Positions 1-12,805 are shown, numbered from the stretch's first letter. The stretch is DNA of 64,000 nt from Gnetum montanum (GCA_015680685.1 MNCI01005348.1:5950-69949), one strand, 5' to 3'. Translations and numbers: made by a program. The notes: generated by a model not told the origin, from the sequence alone.

Positions 1-527
1 ATTCATCCTTGTAGCACTTGAGATTTGTTTTCTTACGCATTTCTTTTATTTTATTTTCTTATGTATTTATTTTATTTTATGCACTTTGCATTTATGTTAT
101 TAGCACACATAGTACGATCACTTTGAGCATGCTTATAACACTTGGTAACCCAGTAACAATTAGCATTTGGTAATCCCAGTAGTGTTGTGCTGGTTCAGTA
201 TGTGTATAGCAAGTGAGAATGGATACTGGTGTTAGGATTAGTTTAAAGCCTAGTTAATTAGTAGTTAAGTTAAATTAGTCACTTAGTTATCTCTCTCTCT
301 CCTCCCTTATTAGCAGCAGGACATAAAAACATAAAAGCTATAAAAATCATATGCCTCAAACTTAACCATATAATCATGACATACAAGTAAGTTTGGAAAG
401 ACAACAATCAACCAACCCATCCTTGTTCCAAAAAGATGCATAGGCACTTAGTCCTTGGAATTTGACTAGATCGTGCATGAAATTCTTTTATTTGTATGGT
501 TAAGCATAGGGGTACCTCGCCTCTCAT
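1..527 (+). mobile_element. LTR 3' end plus leader fragment of a Gypsy-1-family element, + orientation
   Basis: Read on the + strand, bases about 105-527 match the reverse complement of about 9360-9780, which is the 3' part of the Gypsy-1 5' LTR and the leader behind it. Shared words in the same order include TTTGAGCAT, TTGGTAA, AAGACAACAAT and TTGTATGGTT followed by GGGGTACC. This is therefore a second, oppositely oriented copy of the LTR/leader boundary. It is cut off where the - strand LTR begins at about 528. The rest of the element would lie left of the window or was deleted. No coding capacity. Confidence 0.6.
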
Positions 528-1113
528 CAATAAGTATCCAATCCCACTTTCCATGCACATCCTGAACATGTATAATGCTACTAGGTTACCAAATGTTAAG
601 CATTTTTGGGATTACTAAGAGTCATATGTATGCTCGAAGCAGTCATACTTATGTGCTTAATTGATTAATTGCTATTGAATCTACTTAGATTACTTAGCTT
701 AATTATTTTAAAATAATAAAGAAAACTACATGAAACATTAAATGCATAAATAAAGAATCTAAGCTAGCCAAGGTCCTACAAGGTTTGATCAGAAAGCTTG
801 TCTTTATTTCTACATATACTACCATGCTTAGGTACAACTATGCTCAAATAAAGGTTTGTACACTCAATGAATCCTATTTAGAACACTTTGGAAAATATTC
901 TAACTTAGGAGAAAACAAATTGCAAGAGATTTGGGATGCTATGAAAAAAGCTATATGGAAACTATGTGCCCAAGCACTATATTTATAGGCAAGCATATAC
1001 CCTGTGATATAGGATATTTAACATCACATCTTGGGGTCTGATATTAGATACTTGATATTAAAGCTCTAATATTGTATATATGATATTAGAGCTAGTCAAA
1101 ACATGGTTCATCA
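528..1113 (-). repeat. Gypsy-1 3' LTR
   Basis: Aligns by eye along its length with about 9645-10226, including a long shared run around AGAAAGCTTGTCTTTATTTC and the stretch TGCCCAAGCA. The element-sense start is fixed by TGATGA in both copies (right ends 1113 and 10226) and by a purine tract just outside it here. The other boundary is less certain because no clear primer site was found beside the 5' LTR. Confidence 0.75.
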
Positions 1114-1127
1114 TACCCCCATGACTA
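1114..1127 (-). promoter_or_regulatory. Gypsy-1 polypurine tract
   Basis: On the - strand the bases abutting the 3' LTR read CATGGGGGTA and then TGATGA. A G-rich purine run directly upstream of the 3' LTR is the normal plus-strand priming site of LTR elements. Confidence 0.6.
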
Positions 1128-3359
1128 AATGAAAACTTTTCCTTGAGTGAATAAAGGGAGAAATAAGTTTCTTACAAAATATTGGAAAGGTATGGGATTA
1201 TTGACTAACATGAAAACTAACTCATATGGAATAGACTAATTCTAAGTGCCCAAGTGTACAGAGTTACAATCTTTTATAAAATTGGATTTTCATAATAAGA
1301 GAAGTGAACACCTTGGACAAAACTAACATCCAAATCCTCTGGTAGCTAAAGAGCAAGCAATCAAATTCAACAATCGTGAAGGATCCTCATCACATGGTGT
1401 TGCTACGTATCCTTTAGTGAAGACAGTCCTACTTCTAGTTCATGCTTCCTATTGCAATCACAACAAAATCATGGATTAGTGTGCAATGTATAACATATAG
1501 TTTTAAAGTACCTTGTCTCATCGATAGTTACAATTGGCTAATTTGTCATTATGGTGAATTGATTTTGTTAATAGTGTTAGCAGGAAGGTTGAAAAATAGG
1601 TGAAATGAATAAGCGGTCCATTAAATTCTAAAAAGTTCAAATGTAATGAAATGCTTGAAGAGGGTTTAAGAATTCACAACGATAAAAGGAGGATTTTACT
1701 AAAATATGTTGTGAAGATGTGCACAATTGAATGTCATGGATGGGACACACAAAAGGATTTGATTGTAAGAATGTTTAAGGACAAAGAACATAACTAACCC
1801 AACCAAAATATATGCAAGTGGGTTCTCCTCAAAGAAGGCATAAGCCTTTTATTGCCCTTGCATAATTTCAAATCGATGTGTTAGTGAGCCCCATGTATGA
1901 TTAATGTTTATGGAAAGTTAAGTACAAAAACATAAAAGAAACTACCTAAGAATTTTGACAAATCAAACTAAGACATCAAACAAAAACATGAAAGTAGTAG
2001 TGAGGTGAAAAATGGAAAGCATAGATGGATGAGTGAGAGTGGAATGGAGTTCTTGATTAAGGTCACATAAATTTCCTTATAAATTTTGTAGTTAAATAAA
2101 ATAATAAAATCCATCCTTAGTCCTAACCAAAACCAACCACATGTAGTGACATCGCATCATTATTCTAAGACTAGTCCATCCCCTTGAGACACAAGAGTGC
2201 TCAAACAAGACAACCACCATTCCTTATTAAAGAATAAAAGACAAGTAGTAAGTGAGAAAGGGCCTTAGTTAGAGGGAATCCTTAGGCATGGATAACATGT
2301 CTTTTTAGTCCCATAACTAGTGCTTGTACCCCATTTATTTTGTGTAAGGGATGTGCTTTGAATTCCCATCATTTTTTTGATGATGGGAACCACACCATGC
2401 AAAGACTTATTCAACTTCTTGTTATTGGTCAAAATAGAATAGTAAGAAATCCATAAAAACACACATGCACCTAATAAGAAGAAAGGCACAAAGAGTACCA
2501 AGTCCCCTTAAAGTTACATCCTATTCAAACCTTTGAATCCTTTCCAAATCTGGAAACTACCAAAGTCATAAGTTTGTTAAAGTCTTATTAATGAAAAAGA
2601 GACTGCACATTTCTAGAACAAGAAAAATCATAGAGTTTGTGGATGGGTGGATGTTGTGGACTCACTACCAATTTCATGGGAAAGAAACCATGTCCTAGTT
2701 ATCAATAACAAAATTCAAAGTTAGAATCTAGACACCAATAATCAAATAACTGAATAGCACATGCCCATATTAATCAAACATACTATACCTAGTTGGTAAT
2801 AAGACACGTTATTATTAAAACATAATAAAAAATCACATTAAAAATAAATAAAAATATGCAAGAAATTGTAATATATTTAATATAAATAAAATTTACTAAT
2901 GATGTTGTAAAATAAAAACTTGAAAAATTAATAACGTAAAAACAAAAAGGTGTAAGATAAAGAATGTGTAAAATAAAAAGTTGTAAAAGTAACAAGGTGT
3001 AAAACAAAAAGATGAAAAAATAAGGAGCCACTTATATAGGTAGCATGGATGGCCATCTCCCACATAACTATGTTGAAAAGAGAAGATCCAAAAGATTTAG
3101 AATGGTTGTCCATTTGATGAGGCATTTATTGTATTAGTTAGCTTAGGCTTGTGGAAAGGTTTAACTTGTTGTATGTTAACCAGTTGTTTCTTATTTAGGC
3201 TCTCAAGTTTGTATATCATCATGCCCTAGAAGGAAAAGGTTCATAGATGATATAAAGTCCTTTCCACAATGTCTAAAACTTAGCTCATTGAGGTATGTCT
3301 ATGGGGTTCCAATAGAGAACCTTATCTCTTGGTTGAAATTTGACTTTCCTAATTCTAAG
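1128..3359. other. Gypsy-1 3' region between integrase and LTR, no gene seen
   Basis: AT-rich stretch downstream of the integrase in element sense. Open frames here are short, lack recognisable motifs and overlap on both strands. I saw no envelope-like gene, although Athila relatives sometimes carry one at this place. Confidence 0.5.
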
Positions 3360-3360
3360 G

Positions 3361-4330
3361 TCATTGTGATTTTTTTTTAAATGCCTTGTGCCATTCGTTA
3401 AATGATAGGGCCACCAATCTATCTTCATCTAGAAAGTTGAGATTTATTAATCTTTCTTTTTGCACTAGACTTAAGTTAAGCACAAGGTCACAGGCTATTG
3501 AAACTGTATGAAGCTTAGATTGAATAGGAAGTATTGGTAATTTTTCATACACAAGATCATATAGAGGATAGCATATAGGAAGTTTCCATGTTGAGTAGTA
3601 GTCCAAAAGGACATCGTTGAGCTTTGTGCTCTAGTCTTTTCTATATATGATGATAGTTCTTGTTAGGATCTTTGTGATTTTTCTATTGGTAACCTCAGCT
3701 TGACCATTTGCATAGGGGTGGTTGGGTGTTGTTAGTTTATGTTCAACCCCTAAGTGTTGCATAAGCTTCCAAAAGGTAGTGCCTATAAAGTGGATTTCAT
3801 TGTTAGAAATTAATGCATGTGGCATACCAAACCTGTTTACAACATTCTGTTATACAAACCAAGAAATAGTAGAAGTTGTACAACCAATGATGACTACTAC
3901 TTCTACCTATTTTATACAATATTCAACAGCAACTATCATGTACATTTTTTCATTTGGCATGGGCATGATGGAACCCATATCAATGCCCCATATGTTGAAG
4001 GATTCCAATGGTTGGATCCACTATTGAGGTCCCTCCATTCAAGCAGTTATTTCACCATCTCGTTGGTAGTGTTCACAAGAGTGGACATATTGGTGAACAT
4101 CCCTAAATATTGTTAGCCAATAATGAACATATGTCTTCCTACATAGTGGCCTCCACAAGGACCTTCATGAGCATCCTAGAGAATGCATATTTTATCAACA
4201 TTAGAGAAACACCAAGGAACCAAGCCATTGGCACACACCTTATAGAGGTGTCCGTTGATCTCCATGAAGTGTTTTACCTAGTAAAGAAACTATTATTTCT
4301 TTCAGTGGTTCAACCCTTGTGGCATCTGTT
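3361..4330 (-). pseudogene. Gypsy-1 integrase remnant
   Basis: The integrase joins element cDNA to chromosomal DNA. Reading the - strand downward from about 4330, I see a decayed H2C2 zinc-finger region with SCEHYQR. Next comes the catalytic core, with GIDMG around the first Asp and SNNEIHF where SDxGxxF is usual (second Asp replaced by Asn). NGQAEVTNR follows, with the Glu kept. After it lies a C-terminal tail with QKERLINLN and LDEDRL, typical of this gypsy group. Several stops, mostly TAG, break the frame, for example after IIIYRKD. The change at the second catalytic Asp plus the stops make it inactive. Confidence 0.8.
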
Positions 4331-4439
4331 GGGTGAGAATGCTATCATACCATGTAGGCTTAGTGGGTAATTGTTCAGTTATAGCCACTAGCAAAGAGAA
4401 GTTCATCAAGAAATAGATCAAATAGTGGGTTTTCATCCT

Positions 4440-4900
4440 TTTTGTTGTTCCATCATAATTGAGATAAGTGATTAGTGATCACATTCTCAGTTTCATTTCA
4501 ATCTACCATCATAAGATTGAATTCTTGTAAGATCACCATCCACTATATGACACAAGGGCTCACTATCATCTTGTTCATGAGGAAGCAGGTGGTGCTATAG
4601 AATGTCTACACAAACACTTTGTATCTAGGCACATAATGCCTAAAAATATCTAGAGAAAACACCACTACCATCAATTCTTTTTTTTATGGTCATGTAATTC
4701 AATTTTGCACCCATAATTCTTTGGCTTGCACAATGGATGTAATATGAATATTTCTTGTCATCAAACTATGTAAGCATAACTTCCAAGGAAAAAGTTGATG
4801 CATTAATAATAACATGAACTAGTTTGGACCTATTAGGTGCCTATAGAATTGGAGTTTCTACAAGTTTTTACTTCAGTTGTTGGAATATTTTTTTAGGTTC
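4440..4900 (-). pseudogene. Gypsy-1 RNase H remnant
   Basis: RNase H degrades the RNA strand of the cDNA hybrid. The - strand translation shows DDKKYSYYIHCASQRI, then LNYMTIKKELMVVVFSLD and FRHYVPRYK. A later QEFNLMMVD and ENVITNHLSQL match the usual TENVVADHLSRL ending. The frame is interrupted by TAG stops, often where Gln is expected. It lies between the RT and integrase remnants, the normal Ty3/gypsy position. Confidence 0.75.
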
Positions 4901-4959
4901 TATGGTCTAGAAAAATGGAGCATCTTTCTTTGTCAACTCAACCAATGAATTTTCAACCT

Positions 4960-6026
4960 TAGAGAAATTCTCTATAAATCATCGATAGTAGGCAATATGT
5001 CCAAGGAATGATTGAACATCTTTGATGATTTTTGGTTGGTGAGTAATTCCTTGGATGACCCTTATTTTTTTAGGGTCTACTTCAATTCTTGCTTGTGAGA
5101 TTTGATATCCTAATACAATGTTCTCTTAGACCATTAGATGAATCTTTTGCTAATTTAGCTATAGATTTGTTTCAACACATCAGTACTTACTCATGGTGGT
5201 CCAGGACTTGCTCAAATGTAGCTCCATAGATGGAGAAGTCATTCATGAAGGCTTCCACACCACTACCAATTTTCTATTGAAAAATTCTTAACACCATGTG
5301 CTAGTAGGTAGTAGGAGCATTGCATAAACCAAAAGGTATCTTGTGATATGAAAACATTCCGTAGGGACTCATGAATGTTGTTTAGGTATTGTCCTCTAAC
5401 GTTATCTAGATTTGGTTATAGCCACTATAACCATCCAGAAAATTGTAAAAGTAATGCCTAGATATTATGTCTAACACCTAATTAATGAAGGATAATGGAA
5501 AATGATCCTTGAATGTTGCCATATTTAGCAACCAAAAATTGATGTATACCTACCACTTGCCATCTTTCTTTGGCATAATCATGAGTGGACTAACCCACTC
5601 GTTATCCACAATGGGATAGATAAACCCTACCTTAAGGAGTTGTTTAATGTTCTCCTTAATGATATACTTCAGCTTGGCATTTAATCATCTCTATGGATAC
5701 CTCTTTAGCTTCATGGCTAGATCACTATAGATACGATGCTGGCATATCCTAGGATCAATCCTTGTGAGTTCAAGATATGACTAAGCAAAGGCTACTAACC
5801 ATTTGTCAACCACATTCAATAGCATCTATTTCTATTCTAGAGTAATATTGACATTGATTATTAATGACTTTTCATTTTCTAAGAATACATATTCCATGCT
5901 GCTGAGTAGAGTTTTTAACTCAAGGGGCTCTTTCTTGAAACTTTTAGTAATTTCCAACTCTTCCCAATAGGTATCATCATTTGCATTATCAGAGAGTTGG
6001 TGATGAACTTGCTCTAGTTCATCCAT
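4960..6026 (-). pseudogene. Gypsy-1 protease-RT linker and reverse transcriptase remnant
   Basis: From 6026 downward the linker reads EPLELKTLLSSMEYVFLE, the PLELKxLPxxLxYxFL motif that precedes plant gypsy RTs. The RT follows with GFIYPIVDNEWVSP, MPKKDGKW, FLDGYSGYNQI, IPFGLCNAPTTY and the active-site box FMNDFSIYG. Thumb and connection residues with LGYQISQARIEVDPKK and VQSFLGHIAYYR come last. The catalytic YxDD is reduced to a single Asp (MND). TAG replaces expected Gln after PTTY and at NQI. At least one frameshift lies between the active site and LGYQIS. It cannot be functional. Confidence 0.85.
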
Positions 6027-6339
6027 GCCTGTAACATATGCACATGTTAGTCTCTTAGTAGGTTCTATGAAAAGTGTGCTGGTTTTAGAATCAGCAGTTA
6101 GCCACTGGGTACCCTCTTGTTTTATGAATTCATCATTTAGACACCTTTGAATATCTACTTTTGGTGTAGACTACTTGCATGCAAAGATGGATGCTTATTT
6201 AATAGATATGAGTTTTTGCGCACAATTACACCTTGTATCGCTATACATGATGCATGGAACTCACTTCTTCTCAATCTTTTCAAATGCATTTTATTTAGAT
6301 ATTTCCAAGGAAAGATCTTTAATGCCCATTATTGCATCA

Positions 6340-6710
6340 ACAGTGCTTAGCCATGCCCTTCCCATGATGATTGGAAAGTCCCCTTTATAGTTCTCCACCT
6401 TGATTACTAGGAAATCAATTGGATAAGAATGCCCACAGATAGTGGTAACAATGTCTTCTACCAATCTTAATGAATAGTGATGTACTAGTTTGCCAATTCT
6501 AATATTATATTACTCTTCTTTAGAAGAGGTAGGTTTCATGTAGTATACATCTCATGAGAAAGGTTGACACTAGAACCTAAATCAAGAAGAGCTTTACATG
6601 GTTCATTCCTAGCAATCTACAAATAAATAAGGGGACTTCTAGGATTAGCTAATTTTTTGAAAAGGTTGTTAGCATAGATTTAATCAAATATGACATGAGT
6701 AAGAATAATA
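6340..6710 (-). pseudogene. Gypsy-1 aspartic protease remnant
   Basis: The protease cuts the Gag-Pol precursor. The - strand shows ALLDLGSSVNLS, where DLGS is the aspartic active site (coded near 6573-6586). The flap region and PIIMGRAWLSTVDA follow, the second conserved hydrophobic-GR motif. Spacing and order fit a retropepsin of about 120 residues. Stops and frame changes lie between the motifs. Confidence 0.75.
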
Positions 6711-7149
6711 GTATGGATCCTAAGTGGTATTCGGTTTGAAGGGGAGTTGAAGGGATTTGATACAGAGGGAGATGGAGAAATAGGTTGCCAACTACAAGTG
6801 TATGTGAGGGCTTAGGTAGACTATTGGATCAAAAGATAGGACTTTTCTTAAATCAAGTGTTTGAATCAATCAATTGATAAACCAATTATAGATTAATGGC
6901 CCTGGTGGCATTGTGTTGTTGGAATTGAGCTATGAGTTCACCCTACATAGATGGAGCATGTGGTAGATATGTTGAGGATGGAGGAAGATGTGCAAGAACA
7001 AGAGAAGGATAAGGGTAAAAGATGGTATTCTTTCTTACATGTGAAGAATGAGTTTGATGATAATCAAGAGGGTAGTAGTGAGCTTGAATAGTAGAAATGT
7101 GATTGGAAGAGTCATGTGGAGACAAAGGTTGCTAAACATAATACCATTA

Positions 7150-8900
7150 CCTTGGTAAGGATAACACCCATGATTATGGTTGCTGCCACTATTGATATTG
7201 CTCATATGGTTGCGGTGGAATGTCACTTGGACAATACTATTGTTGTTGATGGAACTACTTAGAATTTTGTTGAGGATAAATCAATGTTCTAGGTATTTAC
7301 CTTTGTGCTAGTTGTGGATTCATGGAGTACACCCCATATTCTTGTAAGTGTGATACAATAGGATAACATCCGTTAGGATGTTCATATTGGTAGATGTCAC
7401 ACCCACCATCATCATCTAATTCAATTCCTCCAACTTCCTCTATTACAATAATCTTGCCCTTACCTCTTTGATTAGCACGTTCAACTTCCTTGCACCTCCT
7501 ATGATCATGATTACTACCTTGTTCTTTGGACTCTTCAACAATTTCTAGGATAGCTTGAAATTTTCTATTCATGGATTTCCATAACTGATCATCCTTGTTC
7601 AAAATTTCAAATTGAAATTTTTGAAGTACCAAGGTTTTCCTATTCACCACTTCATCAAGTGCTGATTCTTCCTCACTATCACAAAATTAAACCATCCTCT
7701 TGCAAATGGAACGATTGTAATTATACTCTTTTGCACTTTCTTGTTTTCTTAATTGTCCTTCCTCTTTAGCTACCTTCTTAATCAACCTTTGGATCTGATG
7801 GGCTCTTAATTCTAACAATTGTCCTTGGGCATAGATGGCAAGAGTTCTCCTTATTTTTTATCGAAGCCCATGTAAAATGTGATGAAGTTGTTCCAGTTTA
7901 TAATAGCCATGTCTAGGACATCTATGCAATAAGAAATACTATTGGCCCATGGTGAGATCCAAGGGTTCATGTGTCCTTTGTTTCCATCCTTAGATATTCT
8001 TTCTCAAGTTGGACACTAAGGAGTATGTCTGATACATGTCATTAAATAATTCAAGCATTTTACTCCATCATTTGATAGATTCTAGTTTTAAGGACTAGTA
8101 CCAATTTTCTGCTTCTTTAATGAGTATCTTGGGGAACAACTTAAGCTTTTTCCACTCATTTTCTATATTATGCAAGGCACATGCATCTTGAAAAGATTAG
8201 AGATGGTTATAGGAATCTAAGTTATATTCCCCTTTAAACCTAGGGATATTGTTCATGTCTAGCCTCTTGATCTAACTATCCTTAATGTGCCTTGTAGCAA
8301 TTCTCACTACCTCTACAATGTTTAGCATACTCCATGTAGAAAGCAAAGGGTCATCAAAGCCATGATTTTAGTGCCTACAATGCCCTCTGCTATCCCTTCC
8401 TTCATGGTGGTGGATCTCTCTTAAATGTCGATGCCCCTAGTCTTGACTTGCTTGATGGTCCCTTCAATCATCTCAATCCCATTGGCCACCTCCATCAAGG
8501 TCACACTACCTATGGTTGTAGTTAGAGCCAAAAGGAGAAGAAGAAGACAATGAAGGTGAAGGAGGAGGACTAACACTATCATGATGCCTACTACCCCCTC
8601 TTCTATGATTATGGCCATGATCACGATCTTGTTTCTTATCTGCATCCCTACCTTGACTCTCCTGCTTGGATCTTCCTTTGTTGTTGGATCCATTCTTACC
8701 AAAACCTAGATTGTGGATCGTGGATTCTAGATTCTAGTTTTGACCTCCTTCACTGAAGTCAAAGAGAGAAATTTCACTAAATGAAAAACCCCTAAAGAAG
8801 GGTTCTTCACCATCTTTATGGTATAGAAGGTATCAGGAATCATTGAACCACTTTCCCTTCGTAAATTCGTAGCATTGTTCTAGCTATCAATCCCTTAGAC
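7150..8900 (-). pseudogene. Gypsy-1 gag remnant
   Basis: Gag forms the particle and binds the element RNA. The - strand encodes an N-terminal SPPPSPSLSSSS low-complexity segment. A Gag core follows with YFLLHRCPRHGYY and AQGQLLELRAHQI, then ALDEVVNRKTLVLQKF and ILEIVEESKEQGSN. It ends in an acidic segment with DDDGGCDIYQYEHPNGCY. The same motifs occur in the same order in the + strand gag at the right end of the window (Gypsy-4), which makes the reading firm. Multiple frameshifts and TAG stops are present. No classic CCHC knuckle is seen; the Cys/His pattern at GGCDIYQYEHPNGC may take its place. Confidence 0.75.
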
Positions 8901-9644
8901 ATTGTGCATTAGTGGGATGATAATCCTTGACATCACCATCTTATATAACGTACTCAGCATGAACTACTTAGATGCCTAAATGTACAAGAGGTTTTTGGAG
9001 CATTGCAAGAATAGATCGATTGGTCAGCAACATGATGTTATCCTCCATGTCACACCACTATAGTTATTCATATTGGTGTAGGATGAAGGTGCAATTGGGT
9101 ATATACTCATCAGGATGAGCATATACCGCTCTATATTGTTGGGTCACCTACTAATGTACTTCGTTAGACTTGGATAGAGAATCACTCTTATGAGAAGAAG
9201 ACATCTTATGTTAGGAAAGAAAAATGTAGTGTTCTTTTTAAAGATTATTATACTTATTTTAAAGTATGATATGACTCTAGGGTTCATTCTAATAATTTTG
9301 AATAATTTTCCACTAAATCCTAAATAGTGCACATAAAAACTAAAAGTCTTTTGCAATGGTGCAAATGATGAGTGACAAGGTACCCCTACACCCAACCATA
9401 CAAGTTGAAATCCATAGACCTTAAGTTCTTAAGTACACTAGTTCTAGGATGTAAAATCTAATCGTGACAATTGTTGTCTTCTTAACTATACTTGTGGAGC
9501 TCAATTACATGGTTAAGTATAATTGAGGCACATGATTCTTATTATTTTATATTTTATTTATCTATGATTAAGAATAGGTTGAAATGTAATTTATAATTAA
9601 GTTAACTTAATCTATTTTCTTATCAATAACTAACTATCCTATCA
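8901..9644 (-). other. Gypsy-1 leader between 5' LTR and gag core
   Basis: Mostly untranslated leader. The part at 9360-9640 reappears in inverted orientation at about 230-527. Near the gag side the - strand may still hold decayed gag N-terminus (FSEISLFDFSEGG at about 8760-8800). I found no convincing tRNA primer site. Confidence 0.5.
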
Positions 9645-10226
9645 TAAGTATCTGATCCCACTTTTTGTGAACATCTTAGACATGTATAACGTTGTTGGGT
9701 TACCAAACATTAAGAGTTGTTGGGATTACCAACAATCATACGTATGCTCAAAGCAGTCGTACTTATGTGCTTAATTGAGTGATTTCTATTGAATCTAATT
9801 AGATTACTTAGCTTAATTACTTGAAAGAATTAAAGTAAATTACATGAAATATTAAATGCATAAATAAATTATTTAGGCTAGCCAAGGTGCTACAAGGTTT
9901 GATTAGAAAGCTTGTCTTTATTTCTGCACACACTACCCTGCTTAGGTACAACAATGCTCAAATAAAGGTCTATAAATGCAATGACTCCTGTTGTGGGCAC
10001 TTTGGAAAATATTCTAAGTTTGGAGAAAACAAGCTACAAGATCTTTGCTATGATATGACAAAAACTATATAAAAACTATGTGCCCAAGCATGATATTTAT
10101 AGGCTAGCATATACCCCCAATATCGGATATTTGACATTGCATCTTAGGGATTGATATCGAATACTTGATATCAAGGCTCCAATGTCATGTATTTGATATT
10201 GGAGCCAATCAAAACATTGCTCATCA
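9645..10226 (-). repeat. Gypsy-1 5' LTR
   Basis: Direct-repeat partner of 528-1113. The outer end is fixed by TGATGA on the - strand. The two copies differ at many positions, so the insertion is old. Confidence 0.75.
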
Positions 10227-11705
10227 AAGCCCTTGATTAACCAATTCTCTAACATCTACTGACTATGACTACACCTATAGAAGGTACACCCAAAACTAGC
10301 AAATAATAATAAATAAATAAACTAAAATGAGGTAAGAAAAATCAATAACTATAGAAAATAGGTAGGTAAGTAGATAAGAAGGAAGAAAAAATTTAAGGGA
10401 AAGAAATACATAAGATGAAATAGAAAGAAGAGAAAAAAAATAAGAGAGGATTCATGGCAAGGAGAGTAACAACACATTTCTTAAAATACCTACATAAAAT
10501 CCAATTTCATCAAGCAAGAGTTTCATATCAAACTAAAGTATTCTAAAAACATTATGTATACCCATCATTTTCCAACTCACCTATACCATTTGACACATAA
10601 TCTGAAACCTTGAAATATTTAATCCTCAAACAATCCATCATATTATATATAGTATGTATACCCTTACTACTACCTCTATAATAAAAATCAACAATCTCAT
10701 ATCGTGATACTACCCTCTACTATCTTAAGAATTACACTAAAGAAATCTATATACTACTACCTCATCCTAGGTAACAACTATACCTACATAAACTAATCTA
10801 AATACTTTCATACATCCCTTACTTTCTTTAAAACTAATATTTCCATACTACCTCCTAAAATCTTATCCTAGACTTTGCCAAAACTTCTTTAATGCTAAAT
10901 TATGGCTTCCAAAACAACTAACTATAACTTCCAAAACCTTTTTTGCAATAATAACTATATCTTCCAAAAGAATAACAAATAGTTTTTTCAATCATGCTAT
11001 GAATCCTAATATCCGAAGATGCTCCCTATAGCCATAATACCCTATATAACACAAACAAGCTAGCTAATTCCTCCATTAGAAAATTAGAAATCCTAATATG
11101 TTTCCCCATATTACTAACTACAACCCCTTCTATAAAGTTAATAATTATGCTAACAATAGCTATACCCTATTATGTTCATTCCCTTCCTAATAACTATATC
11201 CAATTAAAGAATTTACATATATAACACTTATCACAAATGAAATATACCCCATCACATATGATCTTGAATCTATATATATTCAATCCTATAAACATACTTA
11301 TATACACTTACGATTACCTCTACAACCTACTAGACCTACCTACTACTTCTATTAAAAAAAACCAAAATCCTAATATGGTAGACCATATACTCATTATAAC
11401 CTCCTCTACAAAGATAAAAGTTATTTTAATAGTCTCTACTATGTTAATCATCCTATGTAGTCAAATACCCTAACAGACTTCTTATAGCCATAATACCCTT
11501 TATAATCTAAATAACCTAACTAATATGTTCATTATAAAAACAAAAAGTCTAATATGGTACCACCTACTACTAACTACAATCCCTATATACTTTTGATCAT
11601 AAAACCATACTCATATACACTTACTACTACCTCTAGTTAAATGTTTCTTATACAAACCTTATATATAGTTTCAAATCATCCTTCCAAAAGTCTAAACACC
11701 ACTTG
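10227..11705. repeat. Degenerate repeats, no gene
   Basis: AT-rich sequence in which phrases recur. TATAGCCATAATACCCT begins at about 11037 and again at about 11483. A phrase TACTAACTACAA recurs at about 11110 and 11565, and CTTACTACTACCTCTA with variants at about 10665, 11310 and 11620. This suggests an old tandem array with units of several hundred bases. An open frame at 11237-11473 is a chance reading of it. Confidence 0.4.
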
Positions 11706-12805
11706 TGAATCAACAACTTAGAAAGGGGAATGATTAAGTTCCCCAATTTAAAATTGCTCTATCCAAAAAAATAGACCAATTTTACATAGTTTTCCAACTT
11801 CGGTATGTGCACCCTTGGAGGGTAGATTCCATTCATACCTCTAAACTTTGTTTCTTCAAAATGTGGTTTGAAGGGCATCACATCCTATATAAGCTTTGAG
11901 CTCTGCTTCGAAGTGTTTGGTCACTGTGAAACCACTCAACCCTGCAAGGTCATAAGAAGCTCCAAATATGGTTTAGAGGATCCTACAACCTTGATAAAAT
12001 TTAGCTCTATACCAAAGTGTTTTAATGCTATAAATCCACTCAATCCCACAAAATCCCGACAAGCCCAACAAGGATGTCTTTTGGCAAGAAGCACATAAAC
12101 CCCACAGGGCTACAAAAAGAAGAGAAAGAAGCAAGGAAAGAGTGTAACTAAATTTGTAGGTCCTTGTACTTTAAGCTTAGTACAATTAAAACAAGTAAAT
12201 GATGTTACTATGAAAAGCAAAAAAAAAATTCACTTTTAGTAGCCAATGATTAATCGTTCTATCAACAGTGCTTTCACAATTTCCAAGATTTTTACATTGT
12301 CTTATAGCCTAGGAGTTTCCAAAAAATCCTTGGAGTTAATGCAATGGCTATCAAATTTCCTATATAGATGTCTACTTTGAATTTTAGATGTCTACCTAAG
12401 ATAGCCCTTAATGCAGGAGAAACATCTACCTAAAAAAGGAGATGTTTGCTTGTAGATGTCTACTTATAGACATCTATAGTTTAAGATAGATGTCTACATT
12501 TTCTACCAAATGTTTACTCTTATAAGTACTTTGAGATATGAAGCATTTTTATGATCCTTGGGCTTCCCAACAATCTTTAGAGCATTTTCTCTTGATTTGT
12601 AGACTTTGTTTTCATATGTACTCTCATCTAGTCCACTTAGTCTTCATTTTATAATATCATCAGTGATCTCATTTCTAAAATCTTCTTTTCCATTTTGAAG
12701 TTTCTTGTTGATTAATTTTCTAATGACCCTACAAGATTAAAATCACATACATACATTCTACATTCTTCTTTTTTATTAAGATTTTCGCATACGAAAATCT
12801 CAACA
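11706..12805 (-). mobile_element. Solo LTR of the Copia-A/B family
   Basis: The reverse complement aligns along its length with the LTRs of Copia-A and Copia-B. It starts TGTTGAG with a TATG-loop hairpin. It shares the AGATGTCT-rich block, the GGCTATAAGA word and the CAAGGACC...TTGTAG promoter-end region. It ends AACTTAGAA...TGATTCA like the Copia 3' ends. No internal region or second LTR is next to it, so it is a solo LTR left by recombination or a truncated insertion. No matching target duplication was found. The open frame inside it is antisense noise. Confidence 0.75.

Larger units (their letters stand above)
528..10226 (-). mobile_element. Gypsy-1: degenerate Ty3/gypsy (Athila-like) LTR retrotransposon
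   Basis: Two direct LTR copies (528-1113 and about 9645-10226) enclose gag, protease, RT, RNase H and integrase, in that order on the - strand. This is the Ty3/gypsy order. The RT metal-binding box reads FMNDFSIYG, close to the FMDDFSVFG form of non-chromoviral plant elements. No chromodomain and no second RNase H were seen, so Athila-like is my best placement. Every domain carries stops and frameshifts, so the element is dead. It is about 9.7 kb long. Confidence 0.8.

Noticed and set aside
3722-4370. + strand open frames over 3.7-4.4 kb
   Set aside because: They are the complement of the Gypsy-1 integrase, which shows family motifs on the - strand.
11868-12098. + strand frame of 76 codons
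   Set aside because: Lies antisense within a solo Copia LTR and has no motif.
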